Origin: Zhaonella formicivorans
Lineage (GTDB): Bacteria > Bacillota > DUOV01 > Zhaonellaceae
Reading direction: 5' to 3'
Length of the DNA: 64,000 nucleotides
NCBI RefSeq assembly: GCF_004353525.1
Contig: NZ_CP085524.1
Location: forward strand, 878,001-942,000
The position numbers and the translations under genes are program-made. The notes beneath the pieces are model-generated. The model ran no database searches and was not told where the DNA came from. It saw only the letters and a list, made by a program, of their open reading frames with translations. Positions 42,135-51,232 of the stretch are shown here, piece by piece. Position 1 is the first letter of the stretch; each line of letters begins with the position of its first letter.

Positions 42135-42878
42135 GTGGATGAGCAAAAGCGGGTATTTTGGGATACTATGAAACTGTTTAAGGAAATCGGATTGTTGCCC
42201 CACGTGCTTCTAATCGGAAGCTGGGTAGAATATGTTTATGAATTTGCTTACTATAAAGATTATTATTCAAACCTGAGAACTAGAGACCTTGATTTTCTAG
42301 TAAAAAACATTAACCGGCCTTCAAATCCTATAGATATTAAACAGGCACTGACAAATAACGGTTATATCATGGATGTTGATTCCTTAACGGGTACTACAAA
42401 GTTTTTTAAGGAAAATCTTTTAGAACTTGAATTTCTTGTAATGGAAAAAGGACGGGGACAGTCTGAACCGTATTTGATTAAACCTTTAAATATAAGGGCG
42501 GAAGGACTTCGACATCTTGACATACTTTTAAATAATACTACTCAGGTTAGTATAGACGAATATGGAATGATGTTGCAAATTCCTCTCCCACAGGCATATT
42601 TGCTTCATAAAATAATTATTTCTGACAAACGTTCTGATTTTAAAAGGGAAAAAGACCTGCGGTCTATATTAAATATTCTGGAGTATATGAAGCAATACCC
42701 ACAAGAATTGCATACTTTAAGCTATATTTATCAAAACCGACTGTTAAAAAGTGAACAGGCAAAAGTGTTCAAGTACTGCAACGAATATAATATTGATTTA
42801 GGCTTTGATCTCTCTAGAGTTAATAACAATATTCTTATAAAAGATGCCGTAAAAAGAAATTTTGAAATGGAAAGGTAA
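42135..42878 (+). CDS. Nucleotidyltransferase-fold protein (GSU2403/AbiEii-like)
   Basis: 247 residues from GTG. LLIGSWVEYVYEF gives the GS motif and LRTRDLDFLV the metal-binding D-x-D; LELEFLVMEKG would supply the third acidic position. This is the minimal polymerase-beta-type nucleotidyltransferase core. Relatives include toxins that modify tRNA 3' ends and the GSU2403 family. Together with the 41814 gene it probably forms a toxin-antitoxin or abortive-infection pair. Confidence 0.65.
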   Translation: MDEQKRVFWDTMKLFKEIGLLPHVLLIGSWVEYVYEFAYYKDYYSNLRTRDLDFLVKNINRPSNPIDIKQALTNNGYIMDVDSLTGTTKFFKENLLELEFLVMEKGRGQSEPYLIKPLNIRAEGLRHLDILLNNTTQVSIDEYGMMLQIPLPQAYLLHKIIISDKRSDFKREKDLRSILNILEYMKQYPQELHTLSYIYQNRLLKSEQAKVFKYCNEYNIDLGFDLSRVNNNILIKDAVKRNFEMER

Positions 42879-42887
42879 CAGAAATGT

Positions 42888-43068
42888 GTGAATAAAAGAC
42901 TGAGTGATAAGGAAATCAATAGGATTGTAAAAAACACAAAAGCTTCATTAACTGTATCCATCGTCGCTTTCAACCAGGCTGGGCAGAAAAATGTTAAAAG
43001 GGGAGATAACCGAAAAGCAGGCCGTTGAGGCGATTATAAAAAAATATTTGCACAACCTAAAGCCGTAA
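42888..43068 (+). pseudogene. Frameshifted VbhA-like antitoxin
   Basis: The first frame reads MNKRLSDKEINRIVKNTKAS and LTVS. A second frame reads TRLGRKMLKGEIT then EKQAVEAIIKKYLHNLKP, the typical C-terminal half of antitoxin VbhA domains. They join only with a shift near 42960-42970. VbhA proteins inhibit Fic toxins; no Fic gene is seen nearby. A terminator AAAGCC / GGCTTT at 43059-43080 follows. Confidence 0.5.
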
Positions 43069-43166
43069 AAGGCTTTTTTTATTTTGGCGGAAAGGGGGTG
43101 GTTTCAACTTTCATATAGACATGATATTACAGAGCTATAGTTGAGCCAGAAAGGAGGCAGTTTCTT

Positions 43167-45059
43167 ATTAAAAAAAATATTAAAACCGGGTTCCTTATTG
43201 GTATTACAGTAGTTTCAATCCTTGATGTGCTGGTACTGCCGGCGCTTTTTTATTTTCCCGACTTTATCAGGTGGTACGGCTTTGGGCCGGCGCTGGGCAA
43301 ACTGGCAGCAGTCTTCGTGAAAAAGCCGTGGATGGGCACTGAACTGCTGGTAAAACAGGGAAGTTACCGTACTATATGGCTTTTTTTACAGCTGTTTTTA
43401 GGGGCAGGTCTGTTGTCTGTCCTTTGGAGGCCGGAACTGCCGAAAGTATCAAATAAAATAGCTGATGGCCTTGGAGGCCCTCCTGCTGCCGGAAGGGGCC
43501 AGTTTGGCACTTCTCGCTGGCGCACTGAAAAGGAAATCGCTAAAACCCTTGACTTGTATTTTACTGATCAAAACTTATCCAAAGGGGGAGTGGTAGTAGG
43601 AGCTGAAAAGCTGGACAGGAAAATGAAAGTTTATTTAGAGAGCCAGGACACCCATGTGTTACTACTGGGTGCAACCCGTTCAGGTAAGACCCGTTCAGTT
43701 ATTCTTCCCACTGTCTGGTGCATCGGAAAAACAGGTGAAAGCATGGTGCTGACCGACCCGAAGGGGGAGCTTTTTGAAAAAAGCTCAGGATATCTGAAAA
43801 ACCAAGGGTATGAGGTTATTTTGCTGGACCTTAGAGAAACTTTGCGGGGTAATCGCTGGAACGTGATGGAACCGGTCGTCAGGGCAGCCGGGGAGGGAAG
43901 GGATGATAAGGCTGTGGAAGCATCTTTGGACATAGCCCATGCCATAGTGTACCAAAAAGCACACAACAGCGACCCCATCTGGGAGCTGGGTGAAAAAGCC
44001 ATAGTGGCCGGTTTGATTCTGTCTGTTGCCTATGAGGCCGCAGATATAAGTCAGAAGCATATGTACAGCGTGGCTATGATGCTGGCCAGACTGGCCGTAT
44101 TTGATGAGGACGGTTATTGCCCCTTAAATGAATATGTTACCGGCCTTGGCATGCTGCACCCGGCAAGGGGAGCATTCTCAACGGCCCTGATGGCTTCGCC
44201 AAAGACGAGGGCTTCGTTTTTTGCCGGGGCCATGGCCAAACTGCAGCTCTTTACCGACCCTAATATTGCAGCTATGACAGCAATGCAGGACCATAACCTT
44301 ACCGCCATAGGAGCTAGACCAACGGCGGTATTTTTGGTTATCCCGGATGAAAAGTCAACCCGTTATCTTTTGGCCAGCCTGTACATAAACCAGGTCTACC
44401 AGGCTTTGGTGGAGTTAGCTCTAGAAAATGGCGGAAGGGTTAAAAACCGTGTCCATTTCCTGCTTGATGAGTTTGGGAACCTGCCGCCAATACCTGATAT
44501 GGATAAAAAGATCACAGTAGCCGGTGGCAGGGGGATGAAATTTACCCTGGCCCTCCAGGGTCTGTCCCAGCTAAAGCCCCTTTATGGTGAACGGTCACAG
44601 ACAATTACCGGCAACTGCCATACCTGGCTGTATTTAAGCACCACTGACCCTGATACGGCCAGAGTCATTTCTGAAAAGACTGGCAAATATACGGTACAGA
44701 CTGAAAGCTCTAACTATAACTACTCGGAAAACCGTGTGGGGGGCAGTACCGGCTTGGGACTGACGGGCAGGGCTTTACTTACCCCTGATGAAGTGGAACG
44801 TTGGCCAAAAGGCTCTTCATTGGTCCTGCAGGCAAGAGAAATGCCTGCAAGACTTCCTTTGCCTGACCTCTCTGAGTGGCCGGCGGATAAGGAACTGGAT
44901 GGGAGTTACCAGGGATGTTATGGCATCAACAAAATGCCTGATGTGCAGGTCTGGTATCCTGGTTTGAGTTTTACTGAAAAACTGCCTGAGGGTGGTGATG
45001 AAGTTGCCTGTAGTAAAGTAACGGGGGAAAATGTGCAAAACATTTTAGAACAATTATAA
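43167..45059 (+). CDS. VirD4/TraG-type coupling protein
   Basis: About 630 residues. N-terminal membrane segments (about 8-32 and 66-88) precede the ATPase domain: Walker A GATRSGKTR near 168-176, TDPKGELFEKSSGYL, Walker B VHFLLDEFGNLPPIPD near 432 and ALQGLSQLK. It docks the relaxase-DNA complex to the channel. A GTG exists at 43227, but that cuts the first helix; ATT at 43167 lies 9 bases after AGGAGG and opens IKKNIKTGFLIGITVVSIL, so an ATT start is likely. First gene of the transfer operon. Confidence 0.9.
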   Translation: MKKNIKTGFLIGITVVSILDVLVLPALFYFPDFIRWYGFGPALGKLAAVFVKKPWMGTELLVKQGSYRTIWLFLQLFLGAGLLSVLWRPELPKVSNKIADGLGGPPAAGRGQFGTSRWRTEKEIAKTLDLYFTDQNLSKGGVVVGAEKLDRKMKVYLESQDTHVLLLGATRSGKTRSVILPTVWCIGKTGESMVLTDPKGELFEKSSGYLKNQGYEVILLDLRETLRGNRWNVMEPVVRAAGEGRDDKAVEASLDIAHAIVYQKAHNSDPIWELGEKAIVAGLILSVAYEAADISQKHMYSVAMMLARLAVFDEDGYCPLNEYVTGLGMLHPARGAFSTALMASPKTRASFFAGAMAKLQLFTDPNIAAMTAMQDHNLTAIGARPTAVFLVIPDEKSTRYLLASLYINQVYQALVELALENGGRVKNRVHFLLDEFGNLPPIPDMDKKITVAGGRGMKFTLALQGLSQLKPLYGERSQTITGNCHTWLYLSTTDPDTARVISEKTGKYTVQTESSNYNYSENRVGGSTGLGLTGRALLTPDEVERWPKGSSLVLQAREMPARLPLPDLSEWPADKELDGSYQGCYGINKMPDVQVWYPGLSFTEKLPEGGDEVACSKVTGENVQNILEQL

Positions 45060-45077
45060 AGGGGAGGTAGTATATAA

Positions 45078-45383
45078 ATGAGAAAGTCATTTAAACTAGT
45101 CTTTTTTCTTGCTGTTTTAACTTTTGCCATACCGGCTTACGCCGAACCGCAGATCGTCAGCGGCGCAAAAAATTTACTCAATGATGCCACTACGTGGCTT
45201 TTGGGATTAATCCCCACTGCTGCAGGACTGATGATTGGCTACCATGCACTGATGAAGCAATTTAATGATGATCCCACATCGGCCAGCATTCATAACAAAG
45301 CTATGAAAAACATTCTGGTCGCCGGGGCAATCGGTGTAAGCGCTGTGGGCCTGGTTAAGGCTTTTCTGGCGTATTTCCAGTAA
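45078..45383 (+). CDS. VirB2/TrbC-like small membrane protein
   Basis: 101 residues: signal peptide ending YAEP near 24, then two hydrophobic segments (about 40-57 and 78-97) separated by a short charged loop. This is the layout of conjugative pilin or channel-lining proteins. GGGGAGG precedes the ATG; it follows the coupling protein by 18 bases. Confidence 0.65.
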   Translation: MRKSFKLVFFLAVLTFAIPAYAEPQIVSGAKNLLNDATTWLLGLIPTAAGLMIGYHALMKQFNDDPTSASIHNKAMKNILVAGAIGVSAVGLVKAFLAYFQ

Positions 45384-45418
45384 GGAAATACGCCAGGCCA
45401 TGAACGGAGGCGAGTTAG

Positions 45419-46285
45419 ATGGATTTTGGCTGGATAGGTCAGGCCCTGACGGATGGGATAACCGGTTTTTTTATTACTCTCTTTAATGAGCTTATAAATT
45501 TTATGGCAGGGGGGTTAGCAGAGACTTATCAGCTTGCTTTACATCTTTTAGACCTGACATATGTAAGAAACACAATTTTGTTAGCCCAGACAGTTGCCGG
45601 TTCGCTGATTGTAATCCGCATACTGGTGCAAAGCCTTACCACATACATCCTGTACCAGAACGGCGATTCGTCTGCCAACCCCAAGAAGCTGCTGTTAGAC
45701 AGCGCTTTTGGGATAGCTATGATGGCTAGCATCCCCTGGGTTGTGAAGTGGGTATATTCCTGGGGTACAAATTTGGCAGTGGATGTAGCAAATGTTATTA
45801 ACTACAACTCGGGTGATATTCCGGCATTTAATGCTTTTATTACCGTGAACTTGGTACACATTATCGTAGTGATTCTTGCAGCTGTGCTCTGGCTTTTGAT
45901 TTTGTTTCAGTCCGGGGTGCGCAGTGTTGAGGTGTCGCTTTTGGCGGTAATGGGGCCTTTTTTAGTTTTAGGTGGAAAAAATGATTTGTTTGGCCGCTGG
46001 TGGGCTAATCTGGTCGTTCTTTCCGTGACACAGGCAGTCCAGATATTTCTGGTTAAAGGTTCAATGGTTGCAGTTTCTTTAGTAGGTGCGGTTATTCCCG
46101 GAGGCGGGGGCAATAACGCTTTTTTCGGGACATTAATGTCTGTCTGCTTCCTCTGGGTTGCATTTAAAACGCCAGGGATATTGAAGGAGTATTCCTACAG
46201 TACCGGTATAGGCCAGGCTTTTGGTAATGCGGCGCAGCAGGCTGGAAGTTTTGCCTTAATGAGAAAAGCTTTTACGAAAGTGTAG
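45419..46285 (+). CDS. TrbL/VirB6-like channel protein
   Basis: 288 residues with six to seven membrane segments. The centre has VNLVHIIVVILAAVLWLLILFQSGVRSVEVSLLAVMGPFL and a Gly-rich loop VIPGGGGNNAFFG, as in TrbL/VirB6 homologues of Firmicute elements. Predicted inner-membrane core of the secretion channel. GGAGG precedes the ATG. Confidence 0.72.
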   Translation: MDFGWIGQALTDGITGFFITLFNELINFMAGGLAETYQLALHLLDLTYVRNTILLAQTVAGSLIVIRILVQSLTTYILYQNGDSSANPKKLLLDSAFGIAMMASIPWVVKWVYSWGTNLAVDVANVINYNSGDIPAFNAFITVNLVHIIVVILAAVLWLLILFQSGVRSVEVSLLAVMGPFLVLGGKNDLFGRWWANLVVLSVTQAVQIFLVKGSMVAVSLVGAVIPGGGGNNAFFGTLMSVCFLWVAFKTPGILKEYSYSTGIGQAFGNAAQQAGSFALMRKAFTKV

Positions 46286-46294
46286 GTGGATATT

Positions 46295-46594
46295 ATGATG
46301 TATCCCATTCCAAGAAACGTGGAAACCAGGTTTACCTTTTTTGACGGGTTTGGCTGGTTTGAACTGTTTATTACTTTACTTGGCGCGGCTTTAGGCTTAG
46401 TGGTAAGTTTAATTTTGAGTATATTTTTCAGCAGCCTGTTCCTAAGAATAGCTGCTTTTCTTTTTTGCGCCGGTGCGGCTTTTTTTATTACCAGGCCCAC
46501 ACCCGACGGCAGTTTTTTAGAGCTATATTCTAAGTTCCGGAGATGGGCCAAAAGCCCAAAAAGATACTATTACCAAGGAAGTGATGCAAATTGA
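46295..46594 (+). CDS. PrgI/VirB3-like membrane protein
   Basis: About 99 residues with two adjacent hydrophobic segments (about 22-65) and PIPRNVETRF at the N-terminus, as in PrgI-family proteins. A GTG at 46286 overlaps the ribosome site AGGTGG, so ATG 46295 (or 46298) is the better start. It precedes the VirB4-type genes, the usual order. Confidence 0.68.
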   Translation: MMYPIPRNVETRFTFFDGFGWFELFITLLGAALGLVVSLILSIFFSSLFLRIAAFLFCAGAAFFITRPTPDGSFLELYSKFRRWAKSPKRYYYQGSDAN

Positions 46595-47226
46595 TTTTGA
46601 AAATTAATAATAAGCCATTGAAACAAGCTTCAAAAAGCAGTGAAGGTTTGGGAAATACGGTTCAAAACTGGCTGCCTTTCAGGGACCTGGAGGACTACCT
46701 GATAAGCACAAAGGATAACCGACTTATTGCTGTGCTGAGGGTAATGCCGTTAAATATTAATTTAAAGTCGGATAATGAAAAGGGCAGAATTATTTCAGCA
46801 GTACACGAAGCTTTTAACGGACTGCAGTTTCCCATTCAGATTTTCGCGGTACCAAGGCCCATCGATCTTGATATGTATATAAGAAAACTACAGGAACTGT
46901 CTTCCGATGCGGGTAATTTTAAAAGAAAAACCTTGCTGCTTGACTATATAAGGTATGTAACCGGAATGGTTGCAGGTGGTGAAGCGCTGGAAAAGCGCTA
47001 TTATATTCTTCTTTCTGCTGAAAAAGGGAAAAATTCCAAAGCAGAGCTGCTGCAAAAGGCTCATGAATTAGGCTCTGGTTTATCACGGGCGGGATTAGCT
47101 GTTTCAGTTTGCGATGGGCAAGAGATTTTTGACCTTATGTTTACTTTTCATAACCCTGTGCAGGTGGCTTTTGAAAAAGCTCATGAAATTGGTATTAACA
47201 CTTATGTAACTTATTACGGTGACTAG
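46591..47226 (+). CDS. VirB4 N-terminal-domain-like protein
   Basis: 211 residues starting TTG and overlapping the upstream gene by 4 bases. LPFRDLEDYLISTKDNRLIAVLRVMPLNINLKS resembles the N-terminal region of VirB4/TraC-type ATPases, here encoded separately. No P-loop is present. It probably acts as a complex with the following ATPase. Confidence 0.6.
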   Translation: MILKINNKPLKQASKSSEGLGNTVQNWLPFRDLEDYLISTKDNRLIAVLRVMPLNINLKSDNEKGRIISAVHEAFNGLQFPIQIFAVPRPIDLDMYIRKLQELSSDAGNFKRKTLLLDYIRYVTGMVAGGEALEKRYYILLSAEKGKNSKAELLQKAHELGSGLSRAGLAVSVCDGQEIFDLMFTFHNPVQVAFEKAHEIGINTYVTYYGD

Positions 47227-47236
47227 GAGGTGCTTT

Positions 47237-49033
47237 ATGAGAAAAAAAAAACAAAAAAGTGTACAGGTTTTGCAGTCAGGCATTGTGGATCAGTTTGCGC
47301 CTGTTGTTTTGAATTTCGCCCAAAACCATATTACCTTTGGAGAACAGGTTGGCCAGGTATTAGTTATTTTAAACTATCCCCCCAAAGTTCATGCTGCCTG
47401 GCTTTCCCGGATGTCTAACATGCCGGGAGTAGTCTGTTCAGTTCATATCGTACCCACAGACCCAGCCAGGCTGATTGAAAATATAAACAGGAGCATAGGA
47501 GAACTGACCGGTATTCTTGAACGGGGCGGGAATGCCCTCACTGTCAGCAGGGCGGAACAGTCAATCAAAGACGCTCAGGATTTGCTCAGGAAAATCGACC
47601 AGGAACAACAACAGGTTTTTAATGTGGTTGTTTGTCTGTTGGTTTTGGCTAATGATATGGAAGTCCTTGAGAGGAGAGTCAGGCAGGTACAGGCAGCCCT
47701 TGCAGCTGCGGGAATGAGGGGCAGAAACCTGATGTTCCTGCAGGAGCAGGGCCTTTTGGCAGCAGGGCCATGGTGTCATTGTCCGGAAGAAGTGTCCCGT
47801 ATGGCAAAAAGAAATATGCCCAGCGAAACGGTGGCAGCCGGTTTCCCGTTCACTGCCAGCGGTATAAACGATGGTTCGGGTATAATCATCGGCAAGGATG
47901 CCGAGGGGGGTTTGGTACTGATTGATATATGGAAGCGCGGCGGCGACAGGACAAACTCCAACTGGCTTATTCTTGCCAAACCGGGAGCCGGGAAATCTTT
48001 TACAGTTAAAATGATGATCTTGCGGGAACTGGCTCAGGGCAGAAAGGTTATAGTTATTGACCCTGACAGGGAATACAAGCTCATGTGCCACGAACTGGGA
48101 GGTATGTGGATAAACTGCGGGGGAGGCGAAGCAAAAATTAACCCCCTGCAGGTCAGGGAGACCGGAAATATAAAAGATGAAGACAATCAAGAAAACGACA
48201 CGGTGGTACAAAGCGCCCTGGCTGTCCACCTGCAGACTGTCAGGACTTTTTTTGCCCTCTACATGCGGGACTTAACGGATTTGGAAAAAACGGCCCTGGA
48301 AGAGACGCTGGTGGAAGTATACAGGGAATTTGACATAACCTGGGACACAATACCACGGGAAGTGAAGTTATGGCCCACCATGGCGGATTTATATGCAAGA
48401 GTACGGGAAAGGGCAGAAAAAGAACCTGGTGTATATGGCAGACTGGCGGTGCTGTTAAAGAGGCCGGCGGAAGGCGCCGATGTGGGCCTCTGGGCTGGTC
48501 AGACATCGGTGTCTGCGGATAGCGATTTTGTTGTTCTTGATGTTTACAACTTGCAGCAGGCCAACGATGAGGTCAGGAGGGCGCAGTACTTCAATGTTCT
48601 TACCTGGGCCTGGTCAAAGATAGCCGAAGACAGGACGGAGCAGGTTATTCTGGCCGTTGACGAGGCGTGGCTCCTGGCAGACCCGCAGACACCGCAGGCG
48701 CTGCAGTTTTTGAGGGAAACTTCGAAGCGGATTAGAAAATATGAAGGAGCGCTCTGGGTTATTTCCCAGAACGTGGTGGACTTCCTGGACCCGGCAGTGG
48801 CCAGGCACGGCCAGGCCCTGCTGGACAACCCGTGTTATAAATTGCTGCTGGCGCAGGGTGAAAAGGATTTGCAGGCTCTGGCCGGACTGATGAATCTTTC
48901 GGAGGCGGAAATTGAGCTTTTGGCTACTGCAAAAAGAGGGGAGGGACTGATGGTTGCAGGTTCCCAGAGGATAAGAGTTAAAATTGAGGCTGCTCCCTAT
49001 GAAATGCAGTATCTGACGGGTGGGGGACGGTAA
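47237..49033 (+). CDS. VirB4-type conjugation ATPase
   Basis: 598 residues from ATG 47237 (GGAGGTGC). Walker A KPGAGKSFTVK near 246-256, VIDPDREY, Walker B-type EQVILAVDEAWLLADPQTPQ near 473, and LRETSKRIRKYEGALWVISQNVVDFL. It energises substrate transfer and channel assembly. The N-terminal domain is short because part of it is in the preceding gene. Confidence 0.9.
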   Translation: MRKKKQKSVQVLQSGIVDQFAPVVLNFAQNHITFGEQVGQVLVILNYPPKVHAAWLSRMSNMPGVVCSVHIVPTDPARLIENINRSIGELTGILERGGNALTVSRAEQSIKDAQDLLRKIDQEQQQVFNVVVCLLVLANDMEVLERRVRQVQAALAAAGMRGRNLMFLQEQGLLAAGPWCHCPEEVSRMAKRNMPSETVAAGFPFTASGINDGSGIIIGKDAEGGLVLIDIWKRGGDRTNSNWLILAKPGAGKSFTVKMMILRELAQGRKVIVIDPDREYKLMCHELGGMWINCGGGEAKINPLQVRETGNIKDEDNQENDTVVQSALAVHLQTVRTFFALYMRDLTDLEKTALEETLVEVYREFDITWDTIPREVKLWPTMADLYARVRERAEKEPGVYGRLAVLLKRPAEGADVGLWAGQTSVSADSDFVVLDVYNLQQANDEVRRAQYFNVLTWAWSKIAEDRTEQVILAVDEAWLLADPQTPQALQFLRETSKRIRKYEGALWVISQNVVDFLDPAVARHGQALLDNPCYKLLLAQGEKDLQALAGLMNLSEAEIELLATAKRGEGLMVAGSQRIRVKIEAAPYEMQYLTGGGR

Positions 49034-49034
49034 A

Positions 49035-49988
49035 ATGCAGGCTTTTGCCAGGGCTATTATTGCTCTTTTTCCGCCTGAAGATATTGTTAAAATGATACTA
49101 ACAGTCATCTTGTTGCCCATTTTGTTTTTGTCTTTGTTTCTGGTTGGGCCAACATTAATACTAATGAAGATACCTTTGGCCGGGCCGGTTGAATTAAAAT
49201 ATTATCAGGACGCTGCAGAAAAAATTAACAGGGAAATGCAGGATGTTGAGGAGCCGCCCTGGACTTCCCTTGACTGGAGAAAGCTGGTGGCTGTTGATGC
49301 CGTGCTTTTTCAGCAGCGGTTTAACCTTGCCTCTCCTGAAAGGGCCCAGTGGCTGGCCGAAAAGTTTACCCGTATAGTGGAGGAGAAACGGACAGAAAAA
49401 AGATGGGACAGTGAAAAGCAGGAATATGTTACAAAGACTGTGGTTGTGCAAAGGTATGTAACTTTTGACGAAGTATTGCAGGAGCTGGGCATATACGATA
49501 AAAAGCAGATGGTGGAAAACTACCTTAGCGTGGATTTAAGCCTCCTGGCGAATGTGGATGAGGGTATTGACACGGAAGGTGATTTTAGTCCGGTTGAAGG
49601 CAATTTCACCTGGCCCCTTCCCGGTTATTACAGGGTGAGTAGTAAGTTTGGCCCCAGGATCCATCCGGTTACTGGGAAAAATTCCTTCCACAGGGGTATA
49701 GACCTTCCGGCTCCCAGGGGGACCAAGATAGTTGCGGCAAAAGACGGTATTGTGGTCGGAACAAGTTACAGCCCTGTGGAAGGCAAAACAGTCGTCATTA
49801 AACATGATTTCGGGTTTACCAGGTATGCCCATATGGACAGTTTTGCTGTTACAAGGGGACAGAAGGTTAAAGCAGGTGAAAAGATTGGGGAAGTCGGGAG
49901 CACCGGCTTTTTTAGTACGGGAGCGCATTTGCACTTTGAAGTAAGGCCGGACAACAAACCGGCAGACCCGTTGCAGTTTTTCAGATGA
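49035..49988 (+). CDS. Membrane-anchored M23 peptidoglycan hydrolase
   Basis: 317 residues. An N-terminal transmembrane helix (about 20-45) is followed by a linker and a C-terminal M23/LytM domain: RVSSKFGPRIHPVTGKNSFHRGIDLPAP with His and Asp ligands, and GAHLHFEVRP. It opens the cell wall for the transfer channel. It overlaps nothing but is tightly packed behind the ATPase. Confidence 0.88.
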   Translation: MQAFARAIIALFPPEDIVKMILTVILLPILFLSLFLVGPTLILMKIPLAGPVELKYYQDAAEKINREMQDVEEPPWTSLDWRKLVAVDAVLFQQRFNLASPERAQWLAEKFTRIVEEKRTEKRWDSEKQEYVTKTVVVQRYVTFDEVLQELGIYDKKQMVENYLSVDLSLLANVDEGIDTEGDFSPVEGNFTWPLPGYYRVSSKFGPRIHPVTGKNSFHRGIDLPAPRGTKIVAAKDGIVVGTSYSPVEGKTVVIKHDFGFTRYAHMDSFAVTRGQKVKAGEKIGEVGSTGFFSTGAHLHFEVRPDNKPADPLQFFR

Positions 49989-50007
49989 GGAGGTTGGTTG
50001 CGCTTAT

Positions 50008-51096
50008 ATGCTTATAGCGGTTATCAGTGAAAAAAAGTTATTTGATGAGCTGGTTTCAGCAGCAAAGGCAGCAGGGCAAGTGGTATTTGAAAGATGTGTT
50101 GAAAGTCAGGAAGAACTGGGGGAAGTATTCAATGAAGTTAAAAGGATAAGCTGCGACATACTTGTGCTTGATTTTTATTCTTTGCCCGCAGAACGAGTCT
50201 TCCGGGAAGTGAGGGCATACAGGCTGTTAAAGGCTGCTACCAGAATAGTTGTGGTGGCGCCGGGTTTTAAACCGGGAAACAGTATTATGAGAAATGTGTT
50301 CGCCTTGGGGATATACGATATTTACGCACCTGAAAATATATCCGACGGTTTTGTCGATGGGCTGGTCGGGGTTTTGTCAGGCCAGCCCAAAACTATTCAG
50401 GAAGCTTGGCGATGGTATTCGGAAATTTCAGGACGGGAATTCAGTCCGGAAGGGCAAAATGGCAGCCAAAAAGAAAAAGTGGTGTACCGTGACCGCATAA
50501 TTGGCACTGTTGTTATTGCCGTTGCGGGTACGGACAGGGGTGTGGGGTGTACTCACACCTCTGTTTCACTGGCAAGTTTTCTTTCAGGGAGAAAAAACAG
50601 GGTTGCTGTAGTGGAACTAAACTGTAACCCTGTTTTCTTGGTACTGGATAATAATGAGCAAGGGAGGCTTGGCTCTTTCCGGCTGAAAGGCATAGATTTT
50701 TACAGTAACGAGCTGCTGCAACGGGATGACAAACTGTTCGGCGAAATACTGCAGGCAGGTTATAACTTTGTAATTCTGGACCTGGGCCAGCTAAAGTATT
50801 GCAGTAATGAATCTGGGGTCAGGGTTTCTGACTACTATGACGAGATGCTCCGGGCCGATGTACAGGTCCTTGTCTCCGGGGGAGCACTGTGGCAGGTTAG
50901 AAATTTGGTGCCATATATGCCTGATGTGGAACCGTCATCCGGATGGTACCTGCTGTTTAATTTTATTGACGATAATATGTTTTGCAACATCCGGAGCATA
51001 ATTAAAAATTACGGTTTTACTAACAGCCCTTTTGCCAACCCTTTTTGTCCCGACCCGTTTGAAATGAAAGAGGATCGGGAAAAGGTTTTTAGTTAG
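50008..51096 (+). CDS. TadZ-like receiver plus degenerate MinD-type protein
   Basis: 362 residues. A receiver-like N-terminal domain (DILVLDFYSLPAE, ATRIVVVAPG) is followed by a ParA/MinD-like domain whose P-loop AGTDRGVGCTHTSVSLASFL lacks the usual GKT, so ATP hydrolysis may be lost. FVILDLGQL is the second signature. It resembles the product at 21127 in layout and closes the transfer operon, so it may couple the channel to the pilus or to the cell pole. Confidence 0.62.
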   Translation: MLIAVISEKKLFDELVSAAKAAGQVVFERCVESQEELGEVFNEVKRISCDILVLDFYSLPAERVFREVRAYRLLKAATRIVVVAPGFKPGNSIMRNVFALGIYDIYAPENISDGFVDGLVGVLSGQPKTIQEAWRWYSEISGREFSPEGQNGSQKEKVVYRDRIIGTVVIAVAGTDRGVGCTHTSVSLASFLSGRKNRVAVVELNCNPVFLVLDNNEQGRLGSFRLKGIDFYSNELLQRDDKLFGEILQAGYNFVILDLGQLKYCSNESGVRVSDYYDEMLRADVQVLVSGGALWQVRNLVPYMPDVEPSSGWYLLFNFIDDNMFCNIRSIIKNYGFTNSPFANPFCPDPFEMKEDREKVFS

Positions 51097-51232
51097 TACG
51101 AAAATAAATTTGAAATATTCTTTAACAACTGCATATGGCAACCAGGATAACCCGTAAAAAGGTAATAATTAACTAGCCAATGCAGATCTTGCATCAGTGA
51201 AATTAATTCTTTTGGAAAAACCATTGTAGCTG

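Noticed and set aside
43227-45059. Coupling protein starting at GTG 43227
   Set aside because: It would remove most of the first transmembrane helix and has no ribosome site at the right distance.
47561-48229. 222-codon frame antisense to the VirB4-type gene
   Set aside because: It is a shadow of a strongly supported ATPase gene with intact Walker motifs.
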